This document shows, piece by piece, positions 32,070 through 41,012 of a stretch of DNA of 64,000 nucleotides. Source of the DNA: an uncultured Blastocatellia bacterium. Lineage in GTDB: Bacteria; Acidobacteriota; Blastocatellia; HR10. Numbering within the stretch: the stretch's first letter is position 1; each line of letters opens with the position of its first letter. The stretch is from contig CALHAI010000003.1 of the NCBI GenBank assembly GCA_937934295.1, positions 62,001 through 126,000 of the forward strand. The letters are read 5' to 3'. The translations under genes were made by a program, and so were the position numbers. The notes beneath the pieces are model-generated. The model did no database searches. It was not told the origin of the DNA and saw only the letters and a program-made list of their open reading frames with translations.

Positions 32070-33590
32070 ATGCGCATTAAGCCAGACTTTCGGAAGTTTC
32101 ACGAGGTGGACGCAGAGGCCTTGTGCGTCGGCCTCTTCGAGGGGGAAGACCTCGAAGACGCGCTGCTCCGCGAGCTGGATCAGCGATTGCGCGGCGTGCT
32201 CGCCACGGCGCTGACCTCTGGCGAAGTGAAGGGGAAGTTCGGCGAGACGCTCTATGTGCCAACGATGGGCGCGTTGGCGGCCTCGCGCGTCCTCTTCGTC
32301 GGCGCGGGGAAACGTTCCGAGTTCACTTTCGACACGATTCGCCAGGTGGCGGGCACGGCGGCGCGCTTCTTGCGTCAGCGGGGGATTCGCTCCATGGCCA
32401 TCCTGCACCGGTCTGCGCTCGATCTGAGTCGAAGCGCGCAGGCGGCCGTCGAAGGCGTTCTGCTGGGCCTCTTCGATCCGGGCACATACAAGACGCAGGA
32501 GAAGGAGGAGCGCGCGATCGAGGAGGTGCGTCTCGTCGCCGAGGGCGAGTCGGAGGTGGAGATGCAGCGCGGGATCGAACGCGGCATGATCTTGGCCAAG
32601 GCGACGAATTTCGCCCGCAATCTCGTCAATGAGCCCGCGAGCGTGCTCACCCCGCTGGAGCTGGCGCGTCGAGCCGCAGACATGGCCGCGCGATACGGAT
32701 TGGACATCGAGGTGCTCGATGAAGCGCAGATGAAAGAGCTGGGCATGGGAGCGCTCTTGGGCGTCGCGCGGGGCAGCGATGAGCCGGCACGCCTGATCGT
32801 GCTCCGCTACATCCCTGAGGGGGATGAAGCGTTCCTGAGTCACCTGCCGACGGTCGCTTTGCTCGGCAAGGGGATCACGTTCGACTCCGGTGGCATCTCG
32901 CTCAAGCCGGCCGACGGGATGGAGCAGATGAAATACGATATGGCTGGCGGCGCGGCCGTGCTTGGTGCGCTGCGGGCGATCGCGCAGTTGCGGCCGAAGA
33001 TCAAAGTCCTGGGGCTTGTGCCCGCGACCGAGAACATGCCCAGCGGACGCGCGCAGAAGCCGGGCGACATCCTTCGCACCATGAGCGGCAAGACGGTCGA
33101 GGTGATCAACACCGATGCTGAGGGGCGGCTCATCCTGGCGGATGCAATCACGTACGCGCGTCAGCTCGGCGCACAGACGATCGTGGACGTGGCGACGCTC
33201 ACGGGCGCGTGCGTCGTCGCCCTCGGCTCCGTCTATGCCGCCATCTTCGGCAACGATCCGTCGCTCGTCGAGCGAGTGATCGCGGCCGGACGCGAAGCTG
33301 GGGAGAAGCTCTGGCCCATGCCGCTGGACCCAGAATATCGGGAACAGCTCAAGAGCCAGATCGCCGATCTCAAGAACGTCGGCGGGCGTAAGGCCGGGGC
33401 CATCACGGCGGCGTATTTCCTGAAGGAATTCGCCGAGGAGACGCCGTGGGCGCACCTGGATATTGCGGGAACGGCGTGGCTTGAAGAGAACAAACCTTAC
33501 CTGGCGAGCGGACCGACGGGCATGGGTGTGCGGACGCTCGCGCACTTCGTCTGCCAGGAAGCCGAAGGGGGATTATCCGAACATTCATGA
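32070..33590 (+). CDS. pepA: Leucyl aminopeptidase (M17, cytosol aminopeptidase)
   Basis: A 506-residue two-metal aminopeptidase. The C-terminal catalytic domain contains LLGKGITFDSGGISLKP (Lys and Asp ligands), MKYDMAGGAAVLGA, the NTDAEGRLILADA metal/arginine signature, TLTGACVVALG, and the closing DIAGTAWLE. The N-terminal macro-like domain spans residues 1-165. ATG at 32070 follows a perfect AGGAGGTGAT. In some bacteria PepA also binds DNA (XerCD recombination, carAB control), but nothing here points to that. Confidence 0.94.
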   Translation: MRIKPDFRKFHEVDAEALCVGLFEGEDLEDALLRELDQRLRGVLATALTSGEVKGKFGETLYVPTMGALAASRVLFVGAGKRSEFTFDTIRQVAGTAARFLRQRGIRSMAILHRSALDLSRSAQAAVEGVLLGLFDPGTYKTQEKEERAIEEVRLVAEGESEVEMQRGIERGMILAKATNFARNLVNEPASVLTPLELARRAADMAARYGLDIEVLDEAQMKELGMGALLGVARGSDEPARLIVLRYIPEGDEAFLSHLPTVALLGKGITFDSGGISLKPADGMEQMKYDMAGGAAVLGALRAIAQLRPKIKVLGLVPATENMPSGRAQKPGDILRTMSGKTVEVINTDAEGRLILADAITYARQLGAQTIVDVATLTGACVVALGSVYAAIFGNDPSLVERVIAAGREAGEKLWPMPLDPEYREQLKSQIADLKNVGGRKAGAITAAYFLKEFAEETPWAHLDIAGTAWLEENKPYLASGPTGMGVRTLAHFVCQEAEGGLSEHS

Positions 33591-33597
33591 GGAGCGG

Positions 33598-33612
33598 GCC
33601 CCCTTTGGGGGC
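33598..33612. other. GC hairpin after pepA
   Basis: GCCCCC (33598-33603) pairs with GGGGGC (33607-33612) over TTT, 7 bases beyond the pepA stop. A short T-run (cttttc) follows 9 bases later. Possible weak terminator or mRNA 3'-end stabiliser. Confidence 0.35.
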
Positions 33613-33644
33613 AACGCGAACTTTTCGAGGGAGGAGAGTGAGGT

Positions 33645-34004
33645 ATGGCGACGGCGGTGAAGACGCGGCGCGAGATGAAGAAAGCGTGGATTCGGGCGAA
33701 TCCGGAGAAGTATCAGGAGCAGAAGCGGCGGTGGCGACAGCGTCGCCGCGAGCGGTTGGCCAGCGGACGCTTACTCATCTCTCCGGAGCAGCGCGAGGGG
33801 AAAGTGCTCGTCGCGCGCCTGCGCTTTCGGAACGGGCAGAATCCTCATGCCATGGTTGAGGAATTCATGAAGCAGTATGGGAAGGCGGGCATCTATTATG
33901 CCCTCGGACCGGTCACCAACAGCCAATTTCGAGCCATCCTCATCTACGCCGATCCGAAAGTGGCCGAGCGAATCAAGCGGTTGAAAGCGGCGAAGAAGAG
34001 CTGA
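33645..34004 (+). CDS. Small basic protein, function unknown
   Basis: A 119-residue protein that I do not recognise. The first 50 residues are very rich in Arg and Lys (KKAWIRANPEKYQEQKRRWR, then RRRERLASG), suggesting nucleic-acid binding. The second half is a compact alpha/beta stretch (KVLVARLRFRNGQNPHAMVEE, YGKAGIYYALGPVTNSQFRA, ILIYADPKVAERIKRL) that reads like a small folded domain. GGGAGGAGAG precedes the ATG. It stands between pepA and a transposon relic. Real coding is supported by the ribosome site, length and even codon use, not by family recognition. Confidence 0.6.
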   Translation: MATAVKTRREMKKAWIRANPEKYQEQKRRWRQRRRERLASGRLLISPEQREGKVLVARLRFRNGQNPHAMVEEFMKQYGKAGIYYALGPVTNSQFRAILIYADPKVAERIKRLKAAKKS

Positions 34005-34217
34005 GCGTCCGGGAGAGTAGCCTCGCCGAGCCTGTGCTGGACGACCCGGTAAGGGGGCTGCCAGCAGCGGCCGTTTTTGTTATCGTCCATTTCGGCCATG
34101 AAGCTTTTCGACAGGGCTCGTAAGCAAGGAATCGGCCCCGCCTGCACAGGCAGGTACCTGACCGCCTGGCGGTGGTTCAAGGCAGGCAAGCTTGCTGCTG
34201 CCCGCCCGGCAGCTTCC

Positions 34218-34280
34218 TACCGGCACCATCCCGGTAGAGGAACCCAATCCGGAAGGCCGCACGTCCGGGTAAACGTGCGG
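34218..34280. other. Cluster of hairpins upstream of the tnpB remnant
   Basis: TACCGG (34218-34223)/CCGGTA (34231-34236) and CCGCACGT (34257-34264)/ACGTGCGG (34273-34280) are perfect stems. Further short inverted repeats lie at 34150-34200. With the truncated TnpB this looks like scrambled insertion-sequence debris. The stretch 34005-34290 has no credible gene. Confidence 0.4.
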
Positions 34281-34292
34281 GGGCTAGTTCGG

Positions 34293-34694
34293 GGAAGGCT
34301 TTCCCGATCGGTGGCCGACGGGGGTTGGGGAGCCTTCCGGCGGATGCTGGCGTACAAGGCCCGCTGGTACGGGTCGCGTCTGATCGTAGCGCCGCGTGGT
34401 TTGCCATCTACTCGGTTGTGCTCACGCTGTGGGTGCTTGGGCCCGAAGATGCCGCTTTCCCATTGGGTGTTTCGGTGTGAGGCGTGTGGGCGGGAGATGG
34501 ATCAAGACCTGAACGCGGCGCTGAATTTGAGGTTGTACGGTCTGGCTGTGCAGAACGGCCCTACCGGGAGTTCCTGTGGCCGGTCATGCGTCTTATGTGC
34601 GGTGAAGCGTATGACTATGAGTCACAGATGGGAGCGATCCGCGCCCCGTAGTTTCGCGGAGTCGAACCGATGGCCGATCTCTATGAGCTTTTAG
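34293..34694 (+). pseudogene. C-terminal remnant of an IS200/IS605-type TnpB
   Basis: From about 34293 the frame reads VADGGWGAFRRMLAYKARWY, then RLCSRCG, FRCEACGREMDQDLNAALNL. This is the RuvC-III region with zinc ribbon (C-x2-C ... C-x2-C) and the catalytic D of DQDLNAA, the standard end of TnpB, the RNA-guided nuclease relative of Cas12. The N-terminal ~270 residues are missing; the frame upstream (to 34077) is unrelated. No TnpA, target hairpins or repeats flank it. The open frame runs on past NL to 34694, overlapping the DnaJ gene start at 34670. Non-functional relic. Confidence 0.75.
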
Positions 34695-35458
34695 GCGTCT
34701 CGCGACAGGCGAGCGAACGAGAGATCAAGGCCGCGTATCGCCGCTTAGCCAAGCGCTACCATCCGGATGTGAACCCATCGCCGACGGCCGCGGAAGATTT
34801 CGCGCGGATCACGGAAGCGTACAAGGTCCTGAGCGATCGGCGGCTGCGCGATCTCTACGATCGCGGGTTGCTCGCCGATTACGAGGAATATCTGCGAGAG
34901 CGGGAGCGCGCGGCCGTCCTGCGCGAGCGCCTGAAAGGCATCGTCGAGGAGCTGCTGCGACGCGAGCACGAGGAGGTGACGATTCGTCAGACGGCCGTGA
35001 TGCTTGTCGTCTCGCTCTTCGCTTCGGCATTCCTGGTGGCGCTGTTCCGCCCGCCGATCTTCGAGATGCTCGGCCCGGTCGGGAAGGGGGTCTGTCTGGG
35101 TCTGTTCGGCATCGGCATGTGGGAGCTGGTGCGCGATGTCATGACGTGTCTGGACTACTATACCTACCCGGACGACGTGACGCCGTCCTTTTGGCGCATC
35201 GAGGAGGAGATGCGGGGGAAGCTGCTCTCGCGCACGACGGCGTTGGCGTTCCTCGTCGGGGGGTATCTTCTAGCGCTTGTGCTCGGATCGCTCGTGCGGT
35301 ACGCGCTTGTGGAGAGCGATGGACGGCTGCTGCTGAGCTATGGGCTCATCAATCTGATCTTGCTCCCGCCGATCGCCGTCCTTATCATTATGCAGCTACG
35401 CGCGCTCAGCGAGCGGTTGTCCGACTCGCGATGGAGCGAAGGAGGGGAGGAGCGATGA
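34670..35458 (+). CDS. DnaJ-domain membrane protein
   Basis: A 262-residue protein. Residues 3-65 form a J domain ([20 protein letters not shown], then KRYHPDVNP with the HPD tripeptide that stimulates Dna[18 protein letters not shown]). A charged linker follows, then four hydrophobic helices (about residues 106-126, 133-150, 195-215, 225-243). It is therefore a membrane-anchored DnaK co-chaperone, type III DnaJ-like, rather than DnaJ itself (no Gly/Phe or zinc region). Its stop overlaps bioY (ATGA). Confidence 0.85.
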   Translation: MADLYELLGVSRQASEREIKAAYRRLAKRYHPDVNPSPTAAEDFARITEAYKVLSDRRLRDLYDRGLLADYEEYLRERERAAVLRERLKGIVEELLRREHEEVTIRQTAVMLVVSLFASAFLVALFRPPIFEMLGPVGKGVCLGLFGIGMWELVRDVMTCLDYYTYPDDVTPSFWRIEEEMRGKLLSRTTALAFLVGGYLLALVLGSLVRYALVESDGRLLLSYGLINLILLPPIAVLIIMQLRALSERLSDSRWSEGGEER

Positions 35459-36048
35459 AGACGCTCGTTCGAGGGCGGACGGTGTTGAGTGATTTCACGG
35501 CCGAAGGCGCTTGGCTCAGTCGGAGTCTCATCGTCGTGAGCTTCAGCGTTCTGGTCGCACTCTCGGCGCAGTGGGCGATTCCGCTCCCGTTCACGCCGGT
35601 GCCGATCACGGCGCAGACGGCGGTCGTCTTGCTGGGGGGGATGGTGCTCGGGCGTCGTCTGGGCGCGTTGGCGATGCTCCTCTATCTGGGGGAGGGCGCT
35701 ATAGGCTGGCCCGTCTTCGCCGGCGGGCGCAGCGGCCTGGCCCATCTGGCGGGACCGACGGGAGGGTATCTCTTGGGATTTGTCCTCGCCGCCTATGTGA
35801 CGGGCACCTTCGCCGAACGCGGCTGGGATCGCCGATGGGTGACGGCGGTGGGAGCGATGGTGATCGGACAGGTTGCGATTTACCTCACTGGACTTCTGGG
35901 CCTCTTGCGCTTTGTGTCGCCGGAGCGCGCCCTGATGCTCGGAGTCTGGCCCTTTCTGCCCGGCGATCTGCTGAAGATCCTCCTGGCGGCCGGGCTCCTC
36001 CCTCTCGCCCGGAGAGTCCTCGGTCGCTCGATCCGGAGAACCTTTTGA
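35455..36048 (+). CDS. bioY: Biotin transporter substrate-binding subunit BioY
   Basis: A 197-residue ECF-type S-component with about six membrane helices. The conserved pattern [41 protein letters not shown] and [19 protein letters not shown] is diagnostic. BioY either works alone or with the EcfAT/BioMN energising module, which is not in the window. It starts inside the end of the DnaJ gene, with GGAGGGGAGGAG before the ATG, and its stop is embedded in the -35 box of the smc promoter. Confidence 0.93.
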   Translation: MKTLVRGRTVLSDFTAEGAWLSRSLIVVSFSVLVALSAQWAIPLPFTPVPITAQTAVVLLGGMVLGRRLGALAMLLYLGEGAIGWPVFAGGRSGLAHLAGPTGGYLLGFVLAAYVTGTFAERGWDRRWVTAVGAMVIGQVAIYLTGLLGLLRFVSPERALMLGVWPFLPGDLLKILLAAGLLPLARRVLGRSIRRTF

Positions 36049-36073
36049 CAATCCCCACGACCTTCCTTATATT
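36045..36073 (+). promoter_or_regulatory. smc promoter (consensus sigma-70)
   Basis: Exact TTGACA (36045-36050), 17-base spacer, TATATT (36068-36073). Transcript start about 36080 gives a ~43-base leader to the smc ATG at 36123. Confidence 0.75.
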
Positions 36074-36122
36074 GTGGCTTGCGTGAAGCGGCGTCGAATA
36101 TCTTGTGTATGTGGCCGGGACA

Positions 36123-39100
36123 ATGTGGAGACTTGAGCGGATCGAGCTGCACGGGTTCAAGTCCTTCTGTGATCCAACGGAGCTGGTCTTCCCGGATGCG
36201 ATCACGGCGATCGTGGGACCGAACGGGTGCGGCAAGAGTAACATCGCCGATGCCATTGCGTGGGTGCTCGGTGAGCAGAGCGCGCGATTGCTCCGCGGGA
36301 CGCGCATGGAGGACGTGATCTTTCAAGGCACGCGCACGCGCCCTCCTCTGGGGATGGCCGAAGTCATTCTCACGCTCGTGGCGACCGAGGAGATTCGGCT
36401 TCGAGGGGAAGAGGGGGAGGATGCTCCGGAAGACGAAGCGCCGCGAACGTCGCGGAGATCTTGGCCTGTAGAGAGCATTCCGGCGGGCACGGTGGTGACG
36501 GTCGGCCGACGGTTATATCGTTCCGGTGAGAGCGAATACTTGATTGACGGTCAGCCGGTCCGTTTGCGCGATATTTACGACCTGTTCGCCGGGACGGGGT
36601 TAGGCCCCGGACATTATGCGTTGATCGGCCAGGATCGCGTGACGGCGCTCATTCAGGCCAAGCCCTCGGAGCGTCGAGCGGTGATCGAAGAAGCGGCAGG
36701 GATCACGCGGCTCAAATTGCGGGAGCGTATGGCTGAGATGCGGTTGGAATCGGCGCGACAAAACCTCGCGCGCTTGAACGATCTCATCGCGGAGATCGAG
36801 TGTCAGGTGGGGACCTTGAAACGGCAGGCGGCGCGCGCTCGCCGGTATCGGCGGCTTCGTGAGGAGCTGCGCGCCCTCTTGCGGCAGCTCTTTCGATCGG
36901 AGGCGCAGCGCCTGGAGGCGGACCTGGCGGCCGCGAACCAACGGATCCTCGCCCTCGAGAGCGCGCGCGCCGATGTGATGGCGGAGATCGCGACGCTGGA
37001 GGTTGAGCAGCAGCAGCTCGTTCAGGAAGAGCGTGCTCGCGAAGTGCGGATCGCTTCCGCCCGCGAACGCTTGGCGCAGATCGAGATCGAGCTGGAGCGC
37101 GTGAGGGGGCAGACGGCGCAATGTGAGACGCAGCTTGAGGACCTCCGCGTGCGTGAGCGCGCTCTGGAACGCGAAGAGGAGGGAATACGGCAGCGTCTGG
37201 ACGTCATCGTCGCCGAGATCGCTCGGCTCACCCGGGAGATGGAGCACGTCCTTCGTGAGATCGCCGCGCATGAGGAAGAGATGCGCGCCGAGCAGGCACA
37301 GTATGAGCGCGCGCTCGCGGCCGTGGCTGAACACGAGCGAGAGATCGAGCACATGCGGGCCCACCATGTGGAGGCTATCGCGACCGTCGCGCACTGGCGC
37401 AATGCCGGCCAGCAGCTTCTGGAAACCCTGCGGCGCCTTGAGGCACAGCTTCGTCGCCTGGCGACGGAACGAGAGCGCGCTGCAGCGCGAGAAGCGCAGC
37501 TTCTCGCCGATCGAGAGCATCTGCTTCGCGCGCTCGAAGCGCGGCGTCGTGAGGGGGAGGAGCTTCGAGCGGCCTACGAGGAGGCGCAACGTCATCTGGA
37601 GCATGCTCGCCAGCACGAGATGCAGGTGCGCGCAACCTGGGCCGAGGCGGAGAAGGCGGCGATCGCCGTCGAGAATCGCTTGGCTTCGCTGCTCGAATTG
37701 GACGGACGCTGCGCTTATGCCTCGCGCGCGGTGCAGTATCTCTTCGAATCTCATCAACCGGACGGTCGCCTGCGCCTCCTGGGCACGCTGGCTGATGTCC
37801 TTCGTGTCGCCCCGGAGAACGAGGGCATGGTCGAGGGATTTTTGGGCGAACGGCTGCAGGCGATCCTCGTCCCTTCGCTTGACGATGCACAAGCGGCGCT
37901 CGCCGCCCTGGAATCTGCTCGGGCCGGGCGAGCGCAATTTTTGGTCTTCGAGGAAGAGGCTTCCGCTGATGGCCAAGGGGAGCGCGAGGGAGTCCTGAAG
38001 CACGATGGCTTCTTCGAGGCCTTGGGCGCGACGCCGGCTCTGGCGCGCACGCTCGCGCGAGCTTTCCCGGAGTGCGCGCGAGTCGAGATCGCGCGCGATC
38101 TCGAGACGGCCATTCGGCAATCGGCCGAGGATCCGAATCGAGTCTTCCTGACGCGAGAGGGAACGTGGGTGCGGGGAGGAACGCTCTTGGTCGGCGGGAA
38201 GGGGGGAGAGCAAGCGTTCAGCGTCCTCGCCCTGAAGCGGGAGATTCGCGATCTTCAGGTTCGCCGCGAGGAGCTGGCGAAGCAGCTCGACGCATTCCGA
38301 CGGAGGCAGCAAGAGGCGGAGCGCGCTGTCCAGTATTGGCTTCAGGAGAGCGCGCGGCGGAAGGCGGCGCTTGATGAGGGCGAACACGCTCTTCGCGAGC
38401 ACGAACAGCGCCTTTCGGACGCGGACCATGATCTGGCGCGCGTGCGACAGCATCTGGCCGTGATCGAATTCGAGCACGCGGAGGTCCAGCGAGAGCGAGA
38501 GCGCGTGCAGCAGGACTACGAGCATGCGCTCGCTGAGCGAGAGCGAGCTGAAGAGCGCCTTCGCGCGCTCGAGGCGGAGCAACGCGCTCACTACGAGACC
38601 TTGGCCGAGCAGCGTCGGAGAAGCGAGGCCTTGGCCGAACACGTGGCGGCGCTGCGCGTCCACCTCGCGGCGAAGGGGGAGCGGCGTCAGGCCGTGCACG
38701 GTCACCTGCGACGCTTGGAGCAGGAGCGTCAGCATCTGCTCCGACGCCTCGAAGACATGCGTCTGGAGCGCGCGGGCCTTCACCAGGAGCGGGAACAATG
38801 TGCGGAACGACGGCTCGCGCTCACGCAGCGCGAGCGCGAGCTGGAGGAGGCGCGGGAATGCGCGGAGGCTGAAGTCCGCCATGCGACGGAGCACTTAGGC
38901 GGAGCGCACATGGCCGTGGACACGGTGGCCGCGCGTCTGGCGGAGCAGCGCGAGCGGGAATCGGAGCTGCGGGATCGCCTGCAGCAGGAGGAGATCGCGC
39001 GCGCTCAACTCTTGGCCGAGTGGCGCCACATGAGCGAGAGTTGCCGGATCGAATTCGGGGAGAGTTTGGAGGAAGTGCTCTCCGTCTCTGCCGAGGGGAT

Positions 39101-39758
39101 GCCGGTGGAGGATTCGCAGACCGTGCGCGCACGCATCGAAGCGATGCGGCAAAAGATCGAGGACTTGGGGCCGATCAATCTCATGGCCGTGGAGGAGCTG
39201 CAACAGGCCGAGGAGCGGCTCTCCTTCCTTCGCGCGCAACGCGAGGACATCGAGCGCTCGATCGCCACGACCGAAGAGGCGCTTCGCGAGATCCGACGGC
39301 GCGCGCGCCACCGCTTCCTCGCCGCCTTCGAAGCGATCAATGAGCGGTTCGATGAGGTCTTTCGCGAGCTCTTCGGTGGGGGACATGCCGAGATGCTGCT
39401 GCTCGATTCAGAGAACGTGTTGGAGAGCGGCATCGACATCCTCGCCCAACCTCCGGGCAAGCGCCTTCAGAACCTTCAGCTCCTCTCTGGGGGGGAGAAG
39501 GCGCTCACGGCATTGGCGCTACTTCTGGCGATCTTCCGCTATCGGCCGAGCCCCTTCTGCGTGCTCGATGAGGTGGATGCGCCGCTGGACGATATGAACA
39601 TCTCCCGCTTCGCGCGCCAGATCGTCCACATGAGCCACCGCACACAATTCATCCTCATCACGCACAATAAGGGGACGATGGAGATCGCTGATGTCCTCTA
39701 CGGCGTGACGATGGAGGAGCCAGGCGTTTCCCAGGTCGTCTCCGTTCGGTTACAATAA
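36123..39758 (+). CDS. smc: Chromosome partition protein Smc
   Basis: A 1211-residue condensin ATPase. N-terminal head: LHGFKSFCDPTELVFPD, Walker A GPNGCGKSN (residues 32-40), and R-loop/Q-loop region ALIGQDRV. Two long coiled-coil arms (about 170-500 and 680-1000) flank a hinge at roughly 520-665 (LLGTLADVLRVAPENEGMVE, LVGGKGGEQAFSVLALKREI following). C-terminal head: signature LSGGEKALTALALLLA and Walker B PFCVLDEVDAPLDD, then D-loop and ILITHNKGTMEIAD. It organises and segregates chromosomes with ScpA and ScpB, which are not in the window. ATG 36123 chosen over GTG 36105 as the family N-terminus. Confidence 0.95.
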   Translation: MWRLERIELHGFKSFCDPTELVFPDAITAIVGPNGCGKSNIADAIAWVLGEQSARLLRGTRMEDVIFQGTRTRPPLGMAEVILTLVATEEIRLRGEEGEDAPEDEAPRTSRRSWPVESIPAGTVVTVGRRLYRSGESEYLIDGQPVRLRDIYDLFAGTGLGPGHYALIGQDRVTALIQAKPSERRAVIEEAAGITRLKLRERMAEMRLESARQNLARLNDLIAEIECQVGTLKRQAARARRYRRLREELRALLRQLFRSEAQRLEADLAAANQRILALESARADVMAEIATLEVEQQQLVQEERAREVRIASARERLAQIEIELERVRGQTAQCETQLEDLRVRERALEREEEGIRQRLDVIVAEIARLTREMEHVLREIAAHEEEMRAEQAQYERALAAVAEHEREIEHMRAHHVEAIATVAHWRNAGQQLLETLRRLEAQLRRLATERERAAAREAQLLADREHLLRALEARRREGEELRAAYEEAQRHLEHARQHEMQVRATWAEAEKAAIAVENRLASLLELDGRCAYASRAVQYLFESHQPDGRLRLLGTLADVLRVAPENEGMVEGFLGERLQAILVPSLDDAQAALAALESARAGRAQFLVFEEEASADGQGEREGVLKHDGFFEALGATPALARTLARAFPECARVEIARDLETAIRQSAEDPNRVFLTREGTWVRGGTLLVGGKGGEQAFSVLALKREIRDLQVRREELAKQLDAFRRRQQEAERAVQYWLQESARRKAALDEGEHALREHEQRLSDADHDLARVRQHLAVIEFEHAEVQRERERVQQDYEHALAERERAEERLRALEAEQRAHYETLAEQRRRSEALAEHVAALRVHLAAKGERRQAVHGHLRRLEQERQHLLRRLEDMRLERAGLHQEREQCAERRLALTQRERELEEARECAEAEVRHATEHLGGAHMAVDTVAARLAEQRERESELRDRLQQEEIARAQLLAEWRHMSESCRIEFGESLEEVLSVSAEGMPVEDSQTVRARIEAMRQKIEDLGPINLMAVEELQQAEERLSFLRAQREDIERSIATTEEALREIRRRARHRFLAAFEAINERFDEVFRELFGGGHAEMLLLDSENVLESGIDILAQPPGKRLQNLQLLSGGEKALTALALLLAIFRYRPSPFCVLDEVDAPLDDMNISRFARQIVHMSHRTQFILITHNKGTMEIADVLYGVTMEEPGVSQVVSVRLQ
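39728..39756 (+). promoter_or_regulatory. Weak promoter inside the smc 3' end
   Basis: TTCCCA (39728-39733), 17-base spacer, TACAAT (39751-39756). It would drive the exported-protein gene at 39802. The -10 lies in the small palindrome GGTTAcaaTAACC that spans the smc stop. Confidence 0.3.
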
Positions 39759-39801
39759 CCAACAGCCCGTCGGGGACATCGCGGAAGGGGGAGACGCGGA
39801 G

Positions 39802-40533
39802 ATGCGGCACGGCCAGAGGGGAGGAGCACGCGCGCGTTGGCTCGCGGTGATCACGTCCGGCCTGTTAGGGCTCGGCGCGATAGCCGGGCTCGGACAGAAC
39901 ACCGAGTCGCCGTCATCATGGTCCTGCACGTATACGTTCGAGCATCTGCAACTTGACCCCATGCGTTTTGAGCTCCATTTCGATGACACTGGACGCGGGA
40001 CCTTCTCTTTCTGGCGAAAAGAGGCCGAGGAGCCGATCGTCCTTCCTCTCCAACTTCTGGCGAGCACGGTGGAGCGGGTGAAGAGGGATTTGGATGCCTT
40101 GCGCTTTCTGGAGAGCTCGGAGGACTATCGGGCTGAGCGCGAGATGCCATCCCTTGGGACGGTCATCCTCCGGGTTCGTCACGGGGATCGTCAGCGCAGC
40201 GTGCGTTTCACGCTCACGCGCCATGAGACGATGCGGGAGTTGGCGCAGCGGCTTCGGGGCATCGCCATGCAGGAGTATCGCGTCTTCTTGATCTCGCTCG
40301 CCCGGCAATATGGGCCGCTCGATCTCGACAAGCAGTTGCGCGGGCTGGAATCCGAGTTGAAGAACGGATGGCTCGGGGAGCCGGAGAAACTGCTGCCGTT
40401 GCTTCGGGACCTGGAGCAAGATGAGGATTTGCTCCTCATGGTGCGGCATCGAGCGGAGAAGCTCGCGCGATGGATCGAGCAAGCGGTGCAACGTTCTGGC
40501 GGAGGGGGCACGCGAAAGCCAGGCGAGCTGTAA
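39802..40533 (+). CDS. Exported protein of unknown function
   Basis: A 243-residue protein not recognised as a known family. Residues 13-31 are a hydrophobic signal segment after a basic start (HGQRGGARARW), with a likely cleavage near GLGQNTES. The mature part contains a beta-rich section (YTFEHLQLDPMRFELHFDDT, SVRFTLTRHETMREL) followed by a helical section (LDKQLRGLESELKNGW, then LRDLEQDEDLLLMVRH). GGAAGGGGGAG precedes the ATG. It heads a short run (39802, 40554, 41009) with close spacing, so it may share a transcript with the PPC-domain protein and the glycosylase. Confidence 0.55.
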   Translation: MRHGQRGGARARWLAVITSGLLGLGAIAGLGQNTESPSSWSCTYTFEHLQLDPMRFELHFDDTGRGTFSFWRKEAEEPIVLPLQLLASTVERVKRDLDALRFLESSEDYRAEREMPSLGTVILRVRHGDRQRSVRFTLTRHETMRELAQRLRGIAMQEYRVFLISLARQYGPLDLDKQLRGLESELKNGWLGEPEKLLPLLRDLEQDEDLLLMVRHRAEKLARWIEQAVQRSGGGGTRKPGEL

Positions 40534-40553
40534 GCCACGGAGAGGCTCATCGG

Positions 40554-41012
40554 ATGATGGGCGAGGGTTCCCATCCGAAATCGAACGGGCGAGGATTTGA
40601 GTCGGGGCGTGGCCTTCATTCGGGATGGTCGCGGGCGTTCGTCGCGCTGGGGTTCATACTGATGGCCTTCCTAATCGAAGGCCAGGCGCAAACGCCGATT
40701 CGTATCGGACAGACCATCGAGGGTGCCCTCGAAGAGGGGGATCGCAAGATGGCGGATGGCTCGTACTACGATCTCTACGTCTTCCGGGGAAATCGCGGGC
40801 AGCGCATCGCCATTCACCTCCGCTCGAAGGACTTCCAACCCTATCTGACCCTCATGGATGAGAATGGGGTGGAGATCCTCAGCGATAGCGGCGAGCACGG
40901 GCACGCGCACATTCGCCACACGCTCGCTCACTCGAGCCGCTATTTCATTCGCGTCAACAGCGTGCGGCGGGGGGGGAAGGGGCGGTATCAATTGCACCTG
41001 CTCGAACAATGA
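40554..41012 (+). CDS. Exported PPC-domain (pre-peptidase C-terminal-like) protein
   Basis: A 152-residue protein with a hydrophobic signal segment at residues 27-45 ending in EGQAQ. The remainder is a single jelly-roll-like domain of the bacterial PPC type: IGQTIEGALEEGDRKMADGS, YYDLYVFRGNRGQRIAIHLR, FQPYLTLMDENGVEIL and the closing YFIRVNSV...GRYQLHLLEQ. Such domains normally sit at protease C-termini and bind or are removed on export; here the domain stands alone. Two ATGs (40554, 40557) follow GGAGAGG. The stop overlaps the next start (ATGA). Confidence 0.72.
   Translation: MMGEGSHPKSNGRGFESGRGLHSGWSRAFVALGFILMAFLIEGQAQTPIRIGQTIEGALEEGDRKMADGSYYDLYVFRGNRGQRIAIHLRSKDFQPYLTLMDENGVEILSDSGEHGHAHIRHTLAHSSRYFIRVNSVRRGGKGRYQLHLLEQ

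Noticed and set aside
34077-34694. Functional 205-residue protein
   Set aside because: Only the C-terminal TnpB zinc-ribbon part is meaningful; the upstream codons match nothing and overlap hairpin-rich debris.
36600-38894. 764-codon open frame antisense to smc
   Set aside because: Low-complexity Leu/Arg-rich translation mirroring the coiled-coil codons of smc; no start signal.
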